In this document: piece after piece, positions 9,215 to 18,627 of the stretch
Numbering within the stretch: the first letter of the stretch is position 1
Layout: the number at the start of each line of letters is the position of its first letter
NCBI RefSeq assembly: GCF_002875705.1
Contig: NZ_MCZZ01000141.1
Location: forward strand, 1-64,000
Origin: Vibrio sp. 10N.261.45.E2
Lineage (GTDB): Bacteria > Pseudomonadota > Gammaproteobacteria > Enterobacterales > Vibrionaceae
Length of the DNA: 64,000 bases
Direction of reading: 5' to 3'
Notes under the pieces: model-generated
Seen by the model: the letters and a program-made list of their open reading frames with translations, nothing else
What the model was told of the DNA's origin: nothing
The model's database searches: none
Made by a program: the position numbers and the translations under genes

Positions 9215-9967
9215 CTAAGCATGAGTATCGTCCTTTACTAAGTGTATGTTTAGCTCCGAAGGTAACTGGCTGTTGTTAGTGTATATACGATCAAAATCAC
9301 TCAGTGACGCTACCTTCAGAGCCGCAAAGCGTCCCCATTTACTGGAGTCTGCGACTAGCCAACTTTCACGACTGTTCTTTATGATTGATTTGGATAGGTC
9401 TGCCTCAACTTGTTCATGCTCCATGGCGAAATGACTGTCTGTTACTGAGCCACAACCACAGATGCCAATGTCAGCTTCAAAATCGGAAAAGAAGTGAACT
9501 ACGCTACTTCCCACCATATCTTGGTGTTCTCGTCTGAATAAACCACCCGCCAAATACACTTCAATCTTCTCATTTGCCTCAAGGATGCGAGCCACTTGAA
9601 GGTTATTAGTGATCACTCGTAGCGCTGGCTTTGCCAATAAATACTGAGCAATGCGAGTGACGGTCGTACCAATGCCCATCATAACCGTTGAGCCTTCAGG
9701 TATCGCATCGGCAACCGCCATCGCAATACTGTCTTTTGTTTCAGACTCAACACCGGCACGGAATCGGTAGCTAGTATTAGTGAGCGTCGTGGGTAGGCTC
9801 ACGCCCCCGTGTACTCTTCGCGCTAAGCCTTGTTCACACAGATGGTTTACGTCGCGACGGATGGTTTGAGTAGTGACAGAAAATAGCTCGGCTAAGTGGT
9901 CGATCTGTATGTCTTGGTTAGCCTTAAGCGTTGCGAGTATTTCTTTCTGACGGTGGTTCAGTTCCAT
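9215..9967 (-). CDS. DeoR/GlpR-family transcriptional repressor
   Basis: 250 aa. An N-terminal winged helix-turn-helix ('HLAELFSVTTQTIRRDVNHLCEQG', then the wing 'ARRVHGGV') is followed by a DeoR C-terminal sugar-phosphate-binding domain ('GIGTTVTRIA', 'VITNNLQVA', 'LAGGLFRREHQDMVG'). DeoR repressors usually respond to phosphorylated metabolites. It lies just downstream of the GDPD gene on the same strand (9-bp gap) and opposite the TRAP operon. GlpR-like, and a likely local repressor of both units. Confidence 0.88.
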   Translation of the reverse strand: MELNHRQKEILATLKANQDIQIDHLAELFSVTTQTIRRDVNHLCEQGLARRVHGGVSLPTTLTNTSYRFRAGVESETKDSIAMAVADAIPEGSTVMMGIGTTVTRIAQYLLAKPALRVITNNLQVARILEANEKIEVYLAGGLFRREHQDMVGSSVVHFFSDFEADIGICGCGSVTDSHFAMEHEQVEADLSKSIIKNSRESWLVADSSKWGRFAALKVASLSDFDRIYTNNSQLPSELNIHLVKDDTHA

Positions 9968-9976
9968 AGAAGCTCA

Positions 9977-10681
9977 CTAAAATTGGTTTGGTACGTCGGT
10001 GATGATGTTATCGACGCCAAGGTTGAAATATTGAGTCGCCAATTGTGGGTCGTTCAGTGTCCATATTTTAAGAACTGCGCCTGAAGCTTTGATTGCTTTC
10101 GCCGTTTTCTCATCAAGAATTCGGTGGTCAATATGAATACTGTAAAGGTCGAGTGATGCAAGCGACTCTAGGCTGAAATCATTCCACACTTCGCAGATAA
10201 AACCACGTCTAACCTCTGGCATCATCTGGTGGCAAAGGCTTAGTGCTTCTTTTTTGAAGCTTGAGATGAGCAGTTTTTCCATAGGGAACTGCTTTTGCTT
10301 AATCAGTGCGGCGACTTTCTCAACCAAAGGCTCAATAGCCTTATCGTCGTAAATTTTGATCTCAAGGTTCAAAGTAACATCGAGCTCTAGGCACTTGTCG
10401 AACGCTTCGCTCAATGTAGGAATAGTGGTCCCCGCGAACTCGTTACTAAACCAACTGCCAGCATCTAACTTCTTGAGTGTAGTTAAGTCTAAGTCAGCGA
10501 TATTGCCCGTTCCGTTAGTACAACGATTTACCGTCTTGTCATGAAAAACCATAGGGATGCCATCAGCGCTCAACTGGGTATCAATTTCAATCCATTTAGC
10601 ACCAGCTTTCGCTGCGCGTTCAATACTCACTAACGTATTTTCAGGTGCTAAAGAAGCGGCACCGCGGTGGCCTGTGATCAT
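9977..10681 (-). CDS. Glycerophosphodiester phosphodiesterase (UgpQ-like)
   Basis: 234 aa, the size of cytoplasmic UgpQ. GDPD motifs: 'ITGHRGAASLAPENT' (His5, Arg6, Glu14), 'WIEIDTQLSADGIPMVFHD' (Glu32, Asp34, His47), 'LNLEIK' and 'KIWTLND'. It hydrolyses glycerophosphodiesters to glycerol-3-phosphate and the free alcohol. There is no signal peptide, so the substrate must be imported, which fits the divergent TRAP transporter. It forms an operon with the DeoR repressor. Confidence 0.9.
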   Translation of the reverse strand: MITGHRGAASLAPENTLVSIERAAKAGAKWIEIDTQLSADGIPMVFHDKTVNRCTNGTGNIADLDLTTLKKLDAGSWFSNEFAGTTIPTLSEAFDKCLELDVTLNLEIKIYDDKAIEPLVEKVAALIKQKQFPMEKLLISSFKKEALSLCHQMMPEVRRGFICEVWNDFSLESLASLDLYSIHIDHRILDEKTAKAIKASGAVLKIWTLNDPQLATQYFNLGVDNIITDVPNQF

Positions 10682-10955
10682 AATTCAATCTCGATGTTCA
10701 TTTGAAAATTCAGGAAACAGTAGCTCTACTTTATTACAGATTTATTAACTCTCCACCATATTGCGCTGTTTTAATTGAGAATTGGTTAAAAAGAGTTGGA
10801 TAGAGTTTGTACAATAGTGAGACCTTATACTCACTATGTTCAAGTCGATAAGATAAATGTTCATATGAATGTAATAATTCACTCACATACTCTACGAAAA
10901 CTTTAATAACACCCTCTATATTTAGAAAACGATAGCCACATAAAGGTGATAAAAA
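10682..10955. promoter_or_regulatory. Divergent promoter region of GDPD/deoR and the TRAP operon
   Basis: Related sites ATGTTCATTTGAAAAT (10694-10709) and ATGTTCATATGAATGT (10857-10872) lie one near each gene start. A third partial copy, ATGTTCAAGTC, is at about 10836. They resemble the ATGTTCG half-sites of GlpR-type DeoR repressors. A separate inverted repeat ATAGTGAG/CTCACTAT lies at 10814-10837. I infer that the adjacent DeoR protein binds these sites and represses in both directions. Confidence 0.5.
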
Positions 10956-11969
10956 ATGAAAAAGCTATTAGGTACAGTAATTATGGCGGCAACGCTGCTT
11001 GTTGGTTGTGGTGAAGCTGACAAGGCTGGTTCTGAAGCTAAAGACGAGCCGATCAATATCAACATGAGCCTTGTGTTCACTCAAAATGAGCTGCTTACGC
11101 AAGAGCTAATCAAAGCGACTGACAAAATTCGAGAAAGAACCGATGGCTCGGTAAACATTAAAGTTTTCCCTGGTGGTCAATTGCCTGTTTACAAAGATAA
11201 CTTGGAACAAGTGGTAAACGGTGCCAACTGGATTGCCGTAGAAGATTTGACTTATCTAGGTGATTACGTGCCTGACTTTGCTGCACTGGCAGGTCCAATG
11301 CTGTACAACACCTACGATGAATATTTAGCGATGATGGACACTGATTTCGTCGCTGGCCTTAAGGCTAAAGCGGAAGAGAAAGGCATCAAAGTATTGAATG
11401 CAGACTACATGTTTGGCTTCCGTCACATGATCACCAATAAAGAGATCGTGAACTCTGATGACATGAAAGGTATGCGTATTCGTGTTCCACAAAGTCAGCT
11501 GTTCATTAGCACACTTTCAGCAATGGGCGCAGCTCCAGCTTCTCTTCCATTCCCTGAGACCTACGCAGGTGTTCAACAAGGCGTTGTTGACGGTCTTGAA
11601 GGTTCTATCCTGACAATGTACTCAACCAAGATCTACGAAGTGGCAAAAAACATGTCTTTGACTAAGCACTTCCTAGGCACAGTGGGTATCTACATTTCAC
11701 CAACGCTTTGGGACAAATTTACGCCAGAGCAACAACAGATCATCAATGAAGAGCTAGAAGCGGGCGCTGAATCTAACACTGCTGAACTCGTTAAACTGGA
11801 TGTTGAATACACTCAGAAGCTTGAAGAGTTAGGCGTTACCTTCAATCAAGTGAATTCTGAAGAGTTCAACCAGTTGACTGCAGATGTGTACAACCAGTTC
11901 CCAAGCTGGAGTGAAGGTATACACGCGACGATCATGAAAGAGCTAGAAACGATCCGAGCAGCGCAGTAA
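10956..11969 (+). CDS. TRAP transporter substrate-binding protein (DctP family)
   Basis: 337 aa, with lipobox LLVGC (Cys18), so it is a lipid-anchored DctP. The DctP fold is clear: 'VFTQNELLTQELIKATDKI', 'SVNIKVFPGGQLP', the ligand-arginine motif 'MKGMRIRVPQSQLF', and 'LPFPETYAGVQQGVVDGLEG'. The Arg usually binds a carboxylate, though other acids are possible. Genetic context with GDPD, DeoR and a HAD phosphatase points to a phosphorylated or glycerol-type ligand. This is inference. Confidence 0.9.
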   Translation: MKKLLGTVIMAATLLVGCGEADKAGSEAKDEPININMSLVFTQNELLTQELIKATDKIRERTDGSVNIKVFPGGQLPVYKDNLEQVVNGANWIAVEDLTYLGDYVPDFAALAGPMLYNTYDEYLAMMDTDFVAGLKAKAEEKGIKVLNADYMFGFRHMITNKEIVNSDDMKGMRIRVPQSQLFISTLSAMGAAPASLPFPETYAGVQQGVVDGLEGSILTMYSTKIYEVAKNMSLTKHFLGTVGIYISPTLWDKFTPEQQQIINEELEAGAESNTAELVKLDVEYTQKLEELGVTFNQVNSEEFNQLTADVYNQFPSWSEGIHATIMKELETIRAAQ

Positions 11970-12001
11970 TCCCGTACACGTAGATTAATTAGTTAATGAA
12001 T

Positions 12002-12028
12002 ACGGCCTAAATATTTTTAGGCCGTTTT
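12002..12028 (+). terminator. Intra-operon hairpin after dctP
   Basis: A 10-bp stem (ACGGCCTAAA/TTTAGGCCGT) followed by TTTT. Placed between binding-protein and membrane genes, it probably lowers permease expression relative to the binding protein. Confidence 0.75.
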
Positions 12029-12076
12029 ATTCCTGAAATACCCATGTCGTATTAGGTATTTCGTTGGAGAAGTCTT

Positions 12077-12541
12077 TTGTTTTTATTGAAAAATATTGAA
12101 GAAATCCTCGCTTCTATCGCTATTTCGATCACCGTTTTGGTTGTTATCGTTAACGTCGTCTTGCGTTATGGATTTGGCTTTGTTGTCCCATGGAGTGAAG
12201 AGCTGTCGGTTATTTGCTTCATCTGGGCTGTCTACTTAGGGATTAGCTCCTGTTACAAACACAAGCTTCACATGGGGGTCGATGTGGTGGTGGCCATGTT
12301 GCCAGAAAAAGCAAAAATCCCATTTAGGTTGTGTGTTTCTGTTTTCCTACTGGCTCTGAACATTTTAATGGCAGTTCTGAGTTATCAATATCTCATGCTA
12401 TCTAACAAGGTAACGCCAGTCATGGGCGTGTCATATTTTGTTATCAATGGCGTGCTGTTGCTTTGTTTCTCATTGATGGCGATCCACACCGTTCGATTTA
12501 TCTCGAACGATGTCGCTTCTCTAAAGCGCTCTTCTAAGTAG
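12077..12541 (+). CDS. TRAP transporter small permease (DctQ)
   Basis: 154 aa with four predicted membrane helices and the DctQ signature 'VVPWSEELSVICFIWAVYLG'. The start is TTG 12077, six bases after TTGGAGA; no ATG gives a complete first helix. It pairs with the large permease starting 9 bp downstream to form the membrane part of a sodium-driven TRAP importer. Confidence 0.88.
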   Translation: MFLLKNIEEILASIAISITVLVVIVNVVLRYGFGFVVPWSEELSVICFIWAVYLGISSCYKHKLHMGVDVVVAMLPEKAKIPFRLCVSVFLLALNILMAVLSYQYLMLSNKVTPVMGVSYFVINGVLLLCFSLMAIHTVRFISNDVASLKRSSK

Positions 12542-12550
12542 GTACGATTC

Positions 12551-13834
12551 ATGGAAAGCTATCTTCCAATCCTTATTCTGTTTGTTCTGTTTCTTTTGAA
12601 CATCCCCATCGCGTTTTCTCTGATCGCATCGGCGATGGTTTACTTTCTTTTTATCAATGACTCTATTCCAGTGAGCTTGGTAATGCAGCGCTTTATCAGC
12701 TCTGCCGAGTCCTTTCCGTTGTTGGCTATCCCGTTCTTTATCATGGTGGGTTCGGTGATGAACTATGCGGGGATCAGTAAGAGCTTGCTCGCCTTTGCCG
12801 ACTCAATGATTGGCCATAAAACCGGTGGTTTGGCTCAAGTGAATGTCGCATTGAGTACTCTTATGGGCGGTATCTCTGGATCTGCAAATGCGGATGCGGC
12901 GATGCAATCAAAGATTCTAGCGCCAGAGATGACCAAGCGTGGTTATGACTTGCCATTCACGGCGGCTGTGACGGCTGCGTCTTCAAGCATTAGCCCAGTA
13001 ATTCCACCGGGTATTAACTTAATCATCTATGCGTTGTTAGCGAATGTTTCTGTTCATCAAATGTTTATTGCGGGTTACGTTCCGGCATTTTTAATGGCGT
13101 TGTCGCTGATGGTGACGATCGCGTTCATCGCTCGCAAACGTCGTTACAAACCTTCTCGTTCTGAGCCGGCTTCTGCCAAAGAGCGTTTTCATTACTTCCT
13201 GAAAGCGATTCCGGCACTGTTGATCCCGTTCGGCATTATTCTGGGCATGCGTTTTGGCCTGTTTACGCCAACCGAAGCGGGGGCAATTGCTGTATTGCTT
13301 TGCGCGATTATTGGCATCTTCGTTTATCGTCAACTGGGTTTGAAACACATCCCGCTAATCATGCGTGAGACGGTGCAGGGCACCAGTAGCGTAATGTTCA
13401 TCATTATCGGTGCTATGGTCTTTGGTTACTACATGACGCTAGAGCAGATTCCACACAATGTTGCTTCTGCTTTGATTGAGCTTACTGACAACAAGTTAGT
13501 TTTGCTGTTATTGATTAACGTACTGCTATTAGTGGTAGGTATGTTTATCGAAGGCGGTGCTGCGATGATTATACTGACGCCATTGCTGCTTCCTGCTGTG
13601 CTTAATCTAGGCGTTAACCCAGTTCACTTCGGCATTATCGTGATTGTGAATATCATGATTGGTGGTGTGACTCCGCCATTTGGCTCGATGATGTTTACGG
13701 TTTGCTCGATTTTAAAAGTTCGTATGGTCGACTTCGTAAAAGAAGTGGCTCCGTTGTTGCTAGCACTACTCACGGTTCTGATGTTGCTGACTTTCTCTGA
13801 AAGCTTAGTGATGTTTTTACCGAATTTGCTTTAA
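12551..13834 (+). CDS. TRAP transporter large permease (DctM)
   Basis: 427 aa with about 12 hydrophobic segments and typical DctM features: 'LLAIPFFIMVGSVMNYAGIS', 'LMGGISGSANADAAMQSKILAPEM', 'SSSISPVIPPGINLIIYA' and 'NIMIGGVTPPFGSMMF'. It translocates the substrate captured by the DctP lipoprotein using the sodium gradient. The full family length is present. Confidence 0.92.
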   Translation: MESYLPILILFVLFLLNIPIAFSLIASAMVYFLFINDSIPVSLVMQRFISSAESFPLLAIPFFIMVGSVMNYAGISKSLLAFADSMIGHKTGGLAQVNVALSTLMGGISGSANADAAMQSKILAPEMTKRGYDLPFTAAVTAASSSISPVIPPGINLIIYALLANVSVHQMFIAGYVPAFLMALSLMVTIAFIARKRRYKPSRSEPASAKERFHYFLKAIPALLIPFGIILGMRFGLFTPTEAGAIAVLLCAIIGIFVYRQLGLKHIPLIMRETVQGTSSVMFIIIGAMVFGYYMTLEQIPHNVASALIELTDNKLVLLLLINVLLLVVGMFIEGGAAMIILTPLLLPAVLNLGVNPVHFGIIVIVNIMIGGVTPPFGSMMFTVCSILKVRMVDFVKEVAPLLLALLTVLMLLTFSESLVMFLPNLL

Positions 13835-13869
13835 CACTGTTTAGTGATTGATTATTTAGAGGTGTAGAA

Positions 13870-14655
13870 ATGAATTCGGTATCGAATGAATTGAACCAAA
13901 ATTGGAAAAAGATAGATTGGGTGTTAACCGATGTGGATGACACCTTAACGTGGCAAGGTCAATTGCCACCTGATACCTTGGTCGCGTTGAGCAAGCTTCG
14001 GGATTCCGGAAAGAAAGTGGTTGCGGTAACGGGCGCTTGTGCCGGGTGGTGTGATCATATTGCTCAGTTGTGGCCTGTCGATGCGGTTCTCGGCGAGAAT
14101 GGCGCATTCATTATGGAAAAGAAAAATGGGTATCTGACATTGCGCTCAGATATTCCTTTGCCAGAAGTCAGTGCTAATCAGAGCAAACTGAAAGAACAAG
14201 TTTTAGCTATTTTGAGCGATTACCCAAAGCTCAGTTTAACGCTGGATCAATCTTACCGCCTGTGTGAAGTCGCGATCGATATCGGTCAAAACCGTCCAAA
14301 AGTTGATGATGCGATTATTGAAGAGATAGTCTCTAAGATTCACGCGTTAGGCGCTCACGCCACAGCAAGCTCTATTCACATTAATGCTTGGTATGGTGAG
14401 CACTCTAAGAAAGCAACATCGACCGCTTTTCTCAAAGAGAAGGGGTTATCTGACCAAGAGATAGTCGAACGTAGTTGTTATGTCGGTGATTCGATGAACG
14501 ACCAATATATGTTTGAAATTTTACCAAACAGTGTTGGGGTCGCCAATATTCAACATTACTGGGAACGACTAGAGCATCATCCATCTGTGGTGATGAGTAA
14601 GCCGGGCGGGTACGGTTTCTCCGAGTTTGTCGATAAGTTGCTTACGTTAAAATAG
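13870..14655 (+). CDS. HAD-family (Cof-type) phosphatase
   Basis: 261 aa. HAD motif I is 'WVLTDVDDTL' (Asp21, Asp23), motif II Thr is in 'VVAVTGACAG', Lys is in 'GEHSKKATS', and motif IV is 'CYVGDSMNDQYMF'. The cap insert between motifs II and III is type IIB. Such enzymes dephosphorylate small sugar or polyol phosphates. Being last in the TRAP operon and linked to GDPD and DeoR, it may release phosphate from the imported compound or its product. Confidence 0.85.
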   Translation: MNSVSNELNQNWKKIDWVLTDVDDTLTWQGQLPPDTLVALSKLRDSGKKVVAVTGACAGWCDHIAQLWPVDAVLGENGAFIMEKKNGYLTLRSDIPLPEVSANQSKLKEQVLAILSDYPKLSLTLDQSYRLCEVAIDIGQNRPKVDDAIIEEIVSKIHALGAHATASSIHINAWYGEHSKKATSTAFLKEKGLSDQEIVERSCYVGDSMNDQYMFEILPNSVGVANIQHYWERLEHHPSVVMSKPGGYGFSEFVDKLLTLK

Positions 14656-14694
14656 CTCACGGTTGGCGACTTTTAACTGCCTATGATGAACATC

Positions 14695-14735
14695 AAACAC
14701 AGCTCACTTCTTCGTTGGATTGAGCTGTGTTTTCG
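14695..14735 (+). terminator. Terminator of TRAP/HAD operon
   Basis: A perfect 12-bp stem (AAACACAGCTCA/TGAGCTGTGTTT) with T residues inside the descending arm. It is 40 bp after the HAD stop codon. Confidence 0.75.
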
Positions 14736-14914
14736 TATTATTAGGGGTAAATACTTACTTCTTCTATATCGCGTCTATCACTCTTCAAGGGCATGTGTTG
14801 GTGACTCAGCCCACAACTTGCAAACTTGCTAGGTCGGCATATCAATTCCTAGATGGGTAAATGAGAAAACTATGAGACGCTTGCCTTGTGCCAGCAGAAT
14901 CACAAGGAAGTTAC

Positions 14915-15841
14915 ATGCACCATTTTAATCTCCGTGCGCTTGAATATCTGAATGCGTTATCAAAATATGGGTCACTACGTAAGGCATCTAAGATGATGAA
15001 TGTTGACCCAGCGGCAATGAGTCGGATGCTAACGCAGTTAGAAGTGCAAGTGGAAATGAAAGTATGGGAGCGTAACAATCGCCAATCGCTGCTGACTGAG
15101 GCGGGTAACGAATTGTTGAATTACTACCGCTCCATTGTTCGCAGTGAAACGGCGGTACTGGCTCGTTTGACCAAGTTGAAAAACCTCAAGGGTGGTAATG
15201 TGAGCATTGCGATTGGGGAAGGGTTTATTACTAACTTGGTCTCTAAACCTATGCAAACCTTCATGGCTCGCTACCCTGATATCAATTTATCGATTGAGAT
15301 TGCTGGTGCATTGGATGCCGTAAAAATGTTGGAAGACCAACAGATCGATTTCGCGATCACTTATGCTTCAGCTCCGCATCCTAAACTCCATTCACACGTC
15401 GAACGTAGCCACCCTCTAGAGCTTATTGCACCGAAAGGGCATGCACTGACGACGCAAGAAACACCAGTGACACTGCAAGATATTAAAGACGCTTCACTTG
15501 CTTTGATTGATAACTCGACAGGCATGGGGAGGCTAGTAAAGCAGGCGGAACAAAACTCTCACCTTATTTTACAACCAAAGCTTCAAACCAACTCGGTAAC
15601 CGCATTGACTAACTTTGTGTCAGCAGGTCTGGGCGTCACTTTTATGCCCAAACTTACTGTGCTTGATGAGATCAAATCGGGGCAAATTGAAGTGGTTGCT
15701 ACTGATCTAGACATGTATTCGAAAGCGACTGTGAAAGTTCAATCTCTTAAAGGCCGAGCTCTGACTCTGCAAGCCAAAACCTTTTTAGACTTCTTGCTCG
15801 AGAACGCAACTTTCTTGAGTCATGACGCTTACAATATTTAA
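14915..15841 (+). CDS. LysR-family transcriptional regulator
   Basis: About 308 aa. The N-terminal HTH reads 'YLNALSKYGSLRKASKMMNVDPAAMSRMLTQLE', followed by the LysR effector domain ('NVSIAIGEGFITNLVSKPM', 'DFAITYA', 'NFVSAGLGVTFMPK'). ATG 14915 follows AAGGAAG. The upstream in-frame GTG at 14888 is a less likely start. The next gene is a D-amino-acid dehydrogenase on the same strand, a plausible target, but no binding site was identified with confidence. Confidence 0.85.
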   Translation: MHHFNLRALEYLNALSKYGSLRKASKMMNVDPAAMSRMLTQLEVQVEMKVWERNNRQSLLTEAGNELLNYYRSIVRSETAVLARLTKLKNLKGGNVSIAIGEGFITNLVSKPMQTFMARYPDINLSIEIAGALDAVKMLEDQQIDFAITYASAPHPKLHSHVERSHPLELIAPKGHALTTQETPVTLQDIKDASLALIDNSTGMGRLVKQAEQNSHLILQPKLQTNSVTALTNFVSAGLGVTFMPKLTVLDEIKSGQIEVVATDLDMYSKATVKVQSLKGRALTLQAKTFLDFLLENATFLSHDAYNI

Positions 15842-16090
15842 ATTGGAGTGGGCTGGTTTACGTAATCACCTCACTTTGTCATAGTTTCAACATTCCTACC
15901 CTTAATAAGCCCCAACATCACATTTCCAAAACTCATCTTCCTGATTTGCTACTTAATTGACTTTTTATCAACGCTGATTGAATTGTGAAGTCAACGCTTG
16001 ATGAATAAGTTACAAATTATTAACGACAGTCGTTTTAAACAGGCAGCTATGCTCGACAGGTTCAGGTTGTGCGGGCATTAGGGGAAGAGA

Positions 16091-17344
16091 ATGGAAGTTA
16101 TTGTGATTGGCAGCGGTGTTATTGGCTTGACCAGTGCTTGGTATCTGGCGAAAGAGGGCCACTCGGTGACGGTTATTGATCGTCAAGATAGTAGTGGCAA
16201 GGAAACCAGCTTTGCGAATGCAGGGCAGATTTCTTACGGTTATTCTTCACCATGGGCGGCGCCTGGGATTCCGTTGAAAGCAATGAAATGGCTTACCCAA
16301 GAGCACGCTCCCTTAAAGGTGAAACCGTCAATTTCTCCGGAATTAGTGGCTTGGGCGACTAAGATGTTGGCCAACTGTAACGAAGCCAAGTACGCCGTGA
16401 ATAAGTCACGCATGTTAAGAGTGGCAAACTTCAGTCGAGGGTGTCTCACTCATCTAAGAATCAGTGAAGATTTGGCTTATGAGGGCAGGCAGAAAGGCAC
16501 CTTGCAAGTATTCCGAAGCGAGAAGCAACTCGATGCGATTCAGCAGGATATGAAGCTATTAACAGAGAGTGGAATCAAACACTCGCTGTTTGATGTTGAG
16601 CAGTGTCTGTCAGTGGAGTCGGGTTTAGCGGACGTTAAAGACAAGCTGGTGGGCGGCTTATATTTACCTCATGATGAAACCGGTGATTGTCATCAGTTCT
16701 GTTTAGCCTTGACCGAGAAAACCAAGGCGCTTGGTGTTCAGTTTGTGTTTGATACTGAAGTGCTCAAGTTGAACCATCAAAATCACGCAATTCAGAGCAT
16801 TACCACAACTCAAGGTGAATTCAAAGCGGACGCTTATGTGGTGGCTTCGGGAAGCTACTCTCGTGAACTGCTCAAGCAAGTGGACTTATCGATTCCTGTT
16901 TATCCAGTGAAGGGATATTCTTTGACACTGCCAATTGTGAATGCAGATAAGTCACCTACATCAACCGTTATGGATGAAACCTACAAGGTAGCGATGACGA
17001 GGTTTGATGATCGTATTCGCATTGCAGGGACGGCAGAGCTTGCTGGCTTCAATTACCTGATTCCAGAAAAACGTAAAGCTACGATTGATATGGTGATAAA
17101 AGATCTTTTCCCACAGGCGGGGGATTTCTCTAAGGCAGAATACTGGACTGGATTAAGGCCAATGACGCCGGATGGTACGCCTATAATCGGCGAGACGCCT
17201 ATCAAGAATCTATTTACCAATACAGGCCATGGAACTCTAGGTTGGACAATGGCATGTGGCTCTGGAAAGATCTTGGCAAGCGTGGTCAGTGGCTCTGCTA
17301 GTGATATAAAAACTGATGACTTGAGTATCCACCGATATATGTAA
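16091..17344 (+). CDS. dadA: D-amino-acid dehydrogenase (DadA-like FAD oxidoreductase)
   Basis: 417 aa, the usual DadA length. The FAD site is 'VIVIGSGVIGLTSAWYLA', followed by 'VIDRQDSSGKETSFANAGQISYGYSSPWAAPG', typical of DadA. The C-terminal FAD motif is 'YWTGLRPMTPDGTPIIG' and 'NTGHGTLGWTMACGSGK'. It oxidatively deaminates D-amino acids to 2-oxo acids, feeding electrons to the respiratory chain. There is no adjacent alanine racemase, so it may be a paralogue rather than the main DadA. A perfect hairpin follows. Confidence 0.85.
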   Translation: MEVIVIGSGVIGLTSAWYLAKEGHSVTVIDRQDSSGKETSFANAGQISYGYSSPWAAPGIPLKAMKWLTQEHAPLKVKPSISPELVAWATKMLANCNEAKYAVNKSRMLRVANFSRGCLTHLRISEDLAYEGRQKGTLQVFRSEKQLDAIQQDMKLLTESGIKHSLFDVEQCLSVESGLADVKDKLVGGLYLPHDETGDCHQFCLALTEKTKALGVQFVFDTEVLKLNHQNHAIQSITTTQGEFKADAYVVASGSYSRELLKQVDLSIPVYPVKGYSLTLPIVNADKSPTSTVMDETYKVAMTRFDDRIRIAGTAELAGFNYLIPEKRKATIDMVIKDLFPQAGDFSKAEYWTGLRPMTPDGTPIIGETPIKNLFTNTGHGTLGWTMACGSGKILASVVSGSASDIKTDDLSIHRYM

Positions 17345-17386
17345 AAGCAAGCCGTTAGTTATCTTGCCTATGGCTTGATGATACCG

Positions 17387-17419
17387 ACATTAGGAGCATA
17401 AAGCGGATGCTCCTAATGT
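17387..17419. terminator. 13-bp perfect hairpin between convergent genes
   Basis: Arms ACATTAGGAGCAT and ATGCTCCTAATGT with a 7-nt loop. It lacks a long T run but lies between convergent genes, so it probably ends both transcripts. Confidence 0.6.
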
Positions 17420-17461
17420 TGTAAATCTAGGTGCATGGTTTTAAGTCTCCTCTATTTATAA

Positions 17462-18241
17462 TCACGAGATGAATTGAGACTTAAATGACCTTAGCTCTGG
17501 CGGTAGCTCCTTATTTGCGAGGTTAATAGCTTTACGATGTTCTAACCCAATGGATCTCACTACGTTCCCAAAATGTTGGTTAAACAATAGCTCGAACTGA
17601 CCACTGAGTTTGTATTCTTGCAGTTTGTCATCCAGTAATTGAGCTAATTGTGTTTTGTCTGGGTGGACATAGAAGACCAGTGGGAGAGGGTAATAAAGCA
17701 TAATACTTTTTTCTATGACTAACCCATCCAGGGAATTGGTATGTTCTTGGTATATGCTTTCTACTTCATTGGCACCAAGTGACACATAATCACATTTTTT
17801 ATCTGAGAGAAGTTTAAGAATCTCTGGTAACGTTCCTTGCTCTAGTACTCGATATCCATTTGCTCTAAACAGCTCAGCATCAGCCCATGTGGCAGGAATT
17901 CCAGCGATAAGTGATTTCAGTTTATTGCTGTTGATATTATGGAATGTGGGTTGATCTTGTTCCCTAATTATTAGGATACGGTGCCCTAGTAAGCCTTTAC
18001 AAATTGGAGAGTTGAGTTTGATTGTATGCTTATCCGCAAATTTACAATTTCCCGCCACCGTGACTAGTACATCATAATTCTTGCGGAATATATTTCCTTC
18101 ATCCTCAGCTCTTGGAAAGTCAGTATTATCGCTGTGAACGACAATAGGTTCGTTCGGATCCCAATTCAACAAGCTATGAATTAGCTCCAACTCATAGTGC
18201 TGTCTTTTACCTGATTTATTGCCATTCCAAAAGTTAAACAT
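17462..18241 (-). CDS. Binding-protein-like (SBP family 3) protein without signal peptide
   Basis: 259 aa. The pattern resembles bacterial family-3 solute-binding domains ('KNYDVLVTVAGN', 'GHRILIIREQ', 'LKSLIAGIPATWADAELFRANGYRVLE', 'CDYVSLGANEVESI', 'LPLVFYVHPDK'). The N-terminus (MFNFWNGNKSGKRQHYELEL) has no secretion signal and the start is fixed by AGGACA upstream. A perfect LacI-type operator (18303-18318) sits 62 bp before the start, so it belongs to the laminarin regulon. Function unknown; a cytoplasmic ligand sensor is one option. Confidence 0.6.
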   Translation of the reverse strand: MFNFWNGNKSGKRQHYELELIHSLLNWDPNEPIVVHSDNTDFPRAEDEGNIFRKNYDVLVTVAGNCKFADKHTIKLNSPICKGLLGHRILIIREQDQPTFHNINSNKLKSLIAGIPATWADAELFRANGYRVLEQGTLPEILKLLSDKKCDYVSLGANEVESIYQEHTNSLDGLVIEKSIMLYYPLPLVFYVHPDKTQLAQLLDDKLQEYKLSGQFELLFNQHFGNVVRSIGLEHRKAINLANKELPPELRSFKSQFIS

Positions 18242-18302
18242 AGTTGTCCTAAAGGGGGAACTTACATTTCATGACTGGTATGCTGACATAGGTTTGGCAT
18301 TC

Positions 18303-18318
18303 AAGAAAGCGCTTTCTT
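18303..18318. promoter_or_regulatory. LacI-family operator 1 (perfect palindrome)
   Basis: AAGAAAGCGCTTTCTT, a perfect 16-bp palindrome with the central CG typical of LacI/PurR-family operators. It controls the leftward binding-protein-like gene. The same palindrome recurs across the laminarin locus. Confidence 0.88.
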
Positions 18319-18627
18319 TTATTTTTGAGAGAATCATATATAGATACAGTTTATGAATGTTGAGAATCGTGACGGAAAGGCTATTTTAAAGAAAGCACAT
18401 GATTTTATTGATGGGTGAGAGATTCGACGATTAGGGAAGACGATGGAGTACCATTGGTAGATTTTAACTTATTGTTTTTAATTTATTTTTCTTGTTAGTA
18501 AGCAATTAATGTGACGAATGGCACTGTTGTGTATTTCTATTCTCAATCTATTCTAAATTTGTGATCTATGGTTCGTTTCACCGAAATGTAAGTTGAAGAA
18601 TCATTCTATCGGCTTATTATCCATCTA

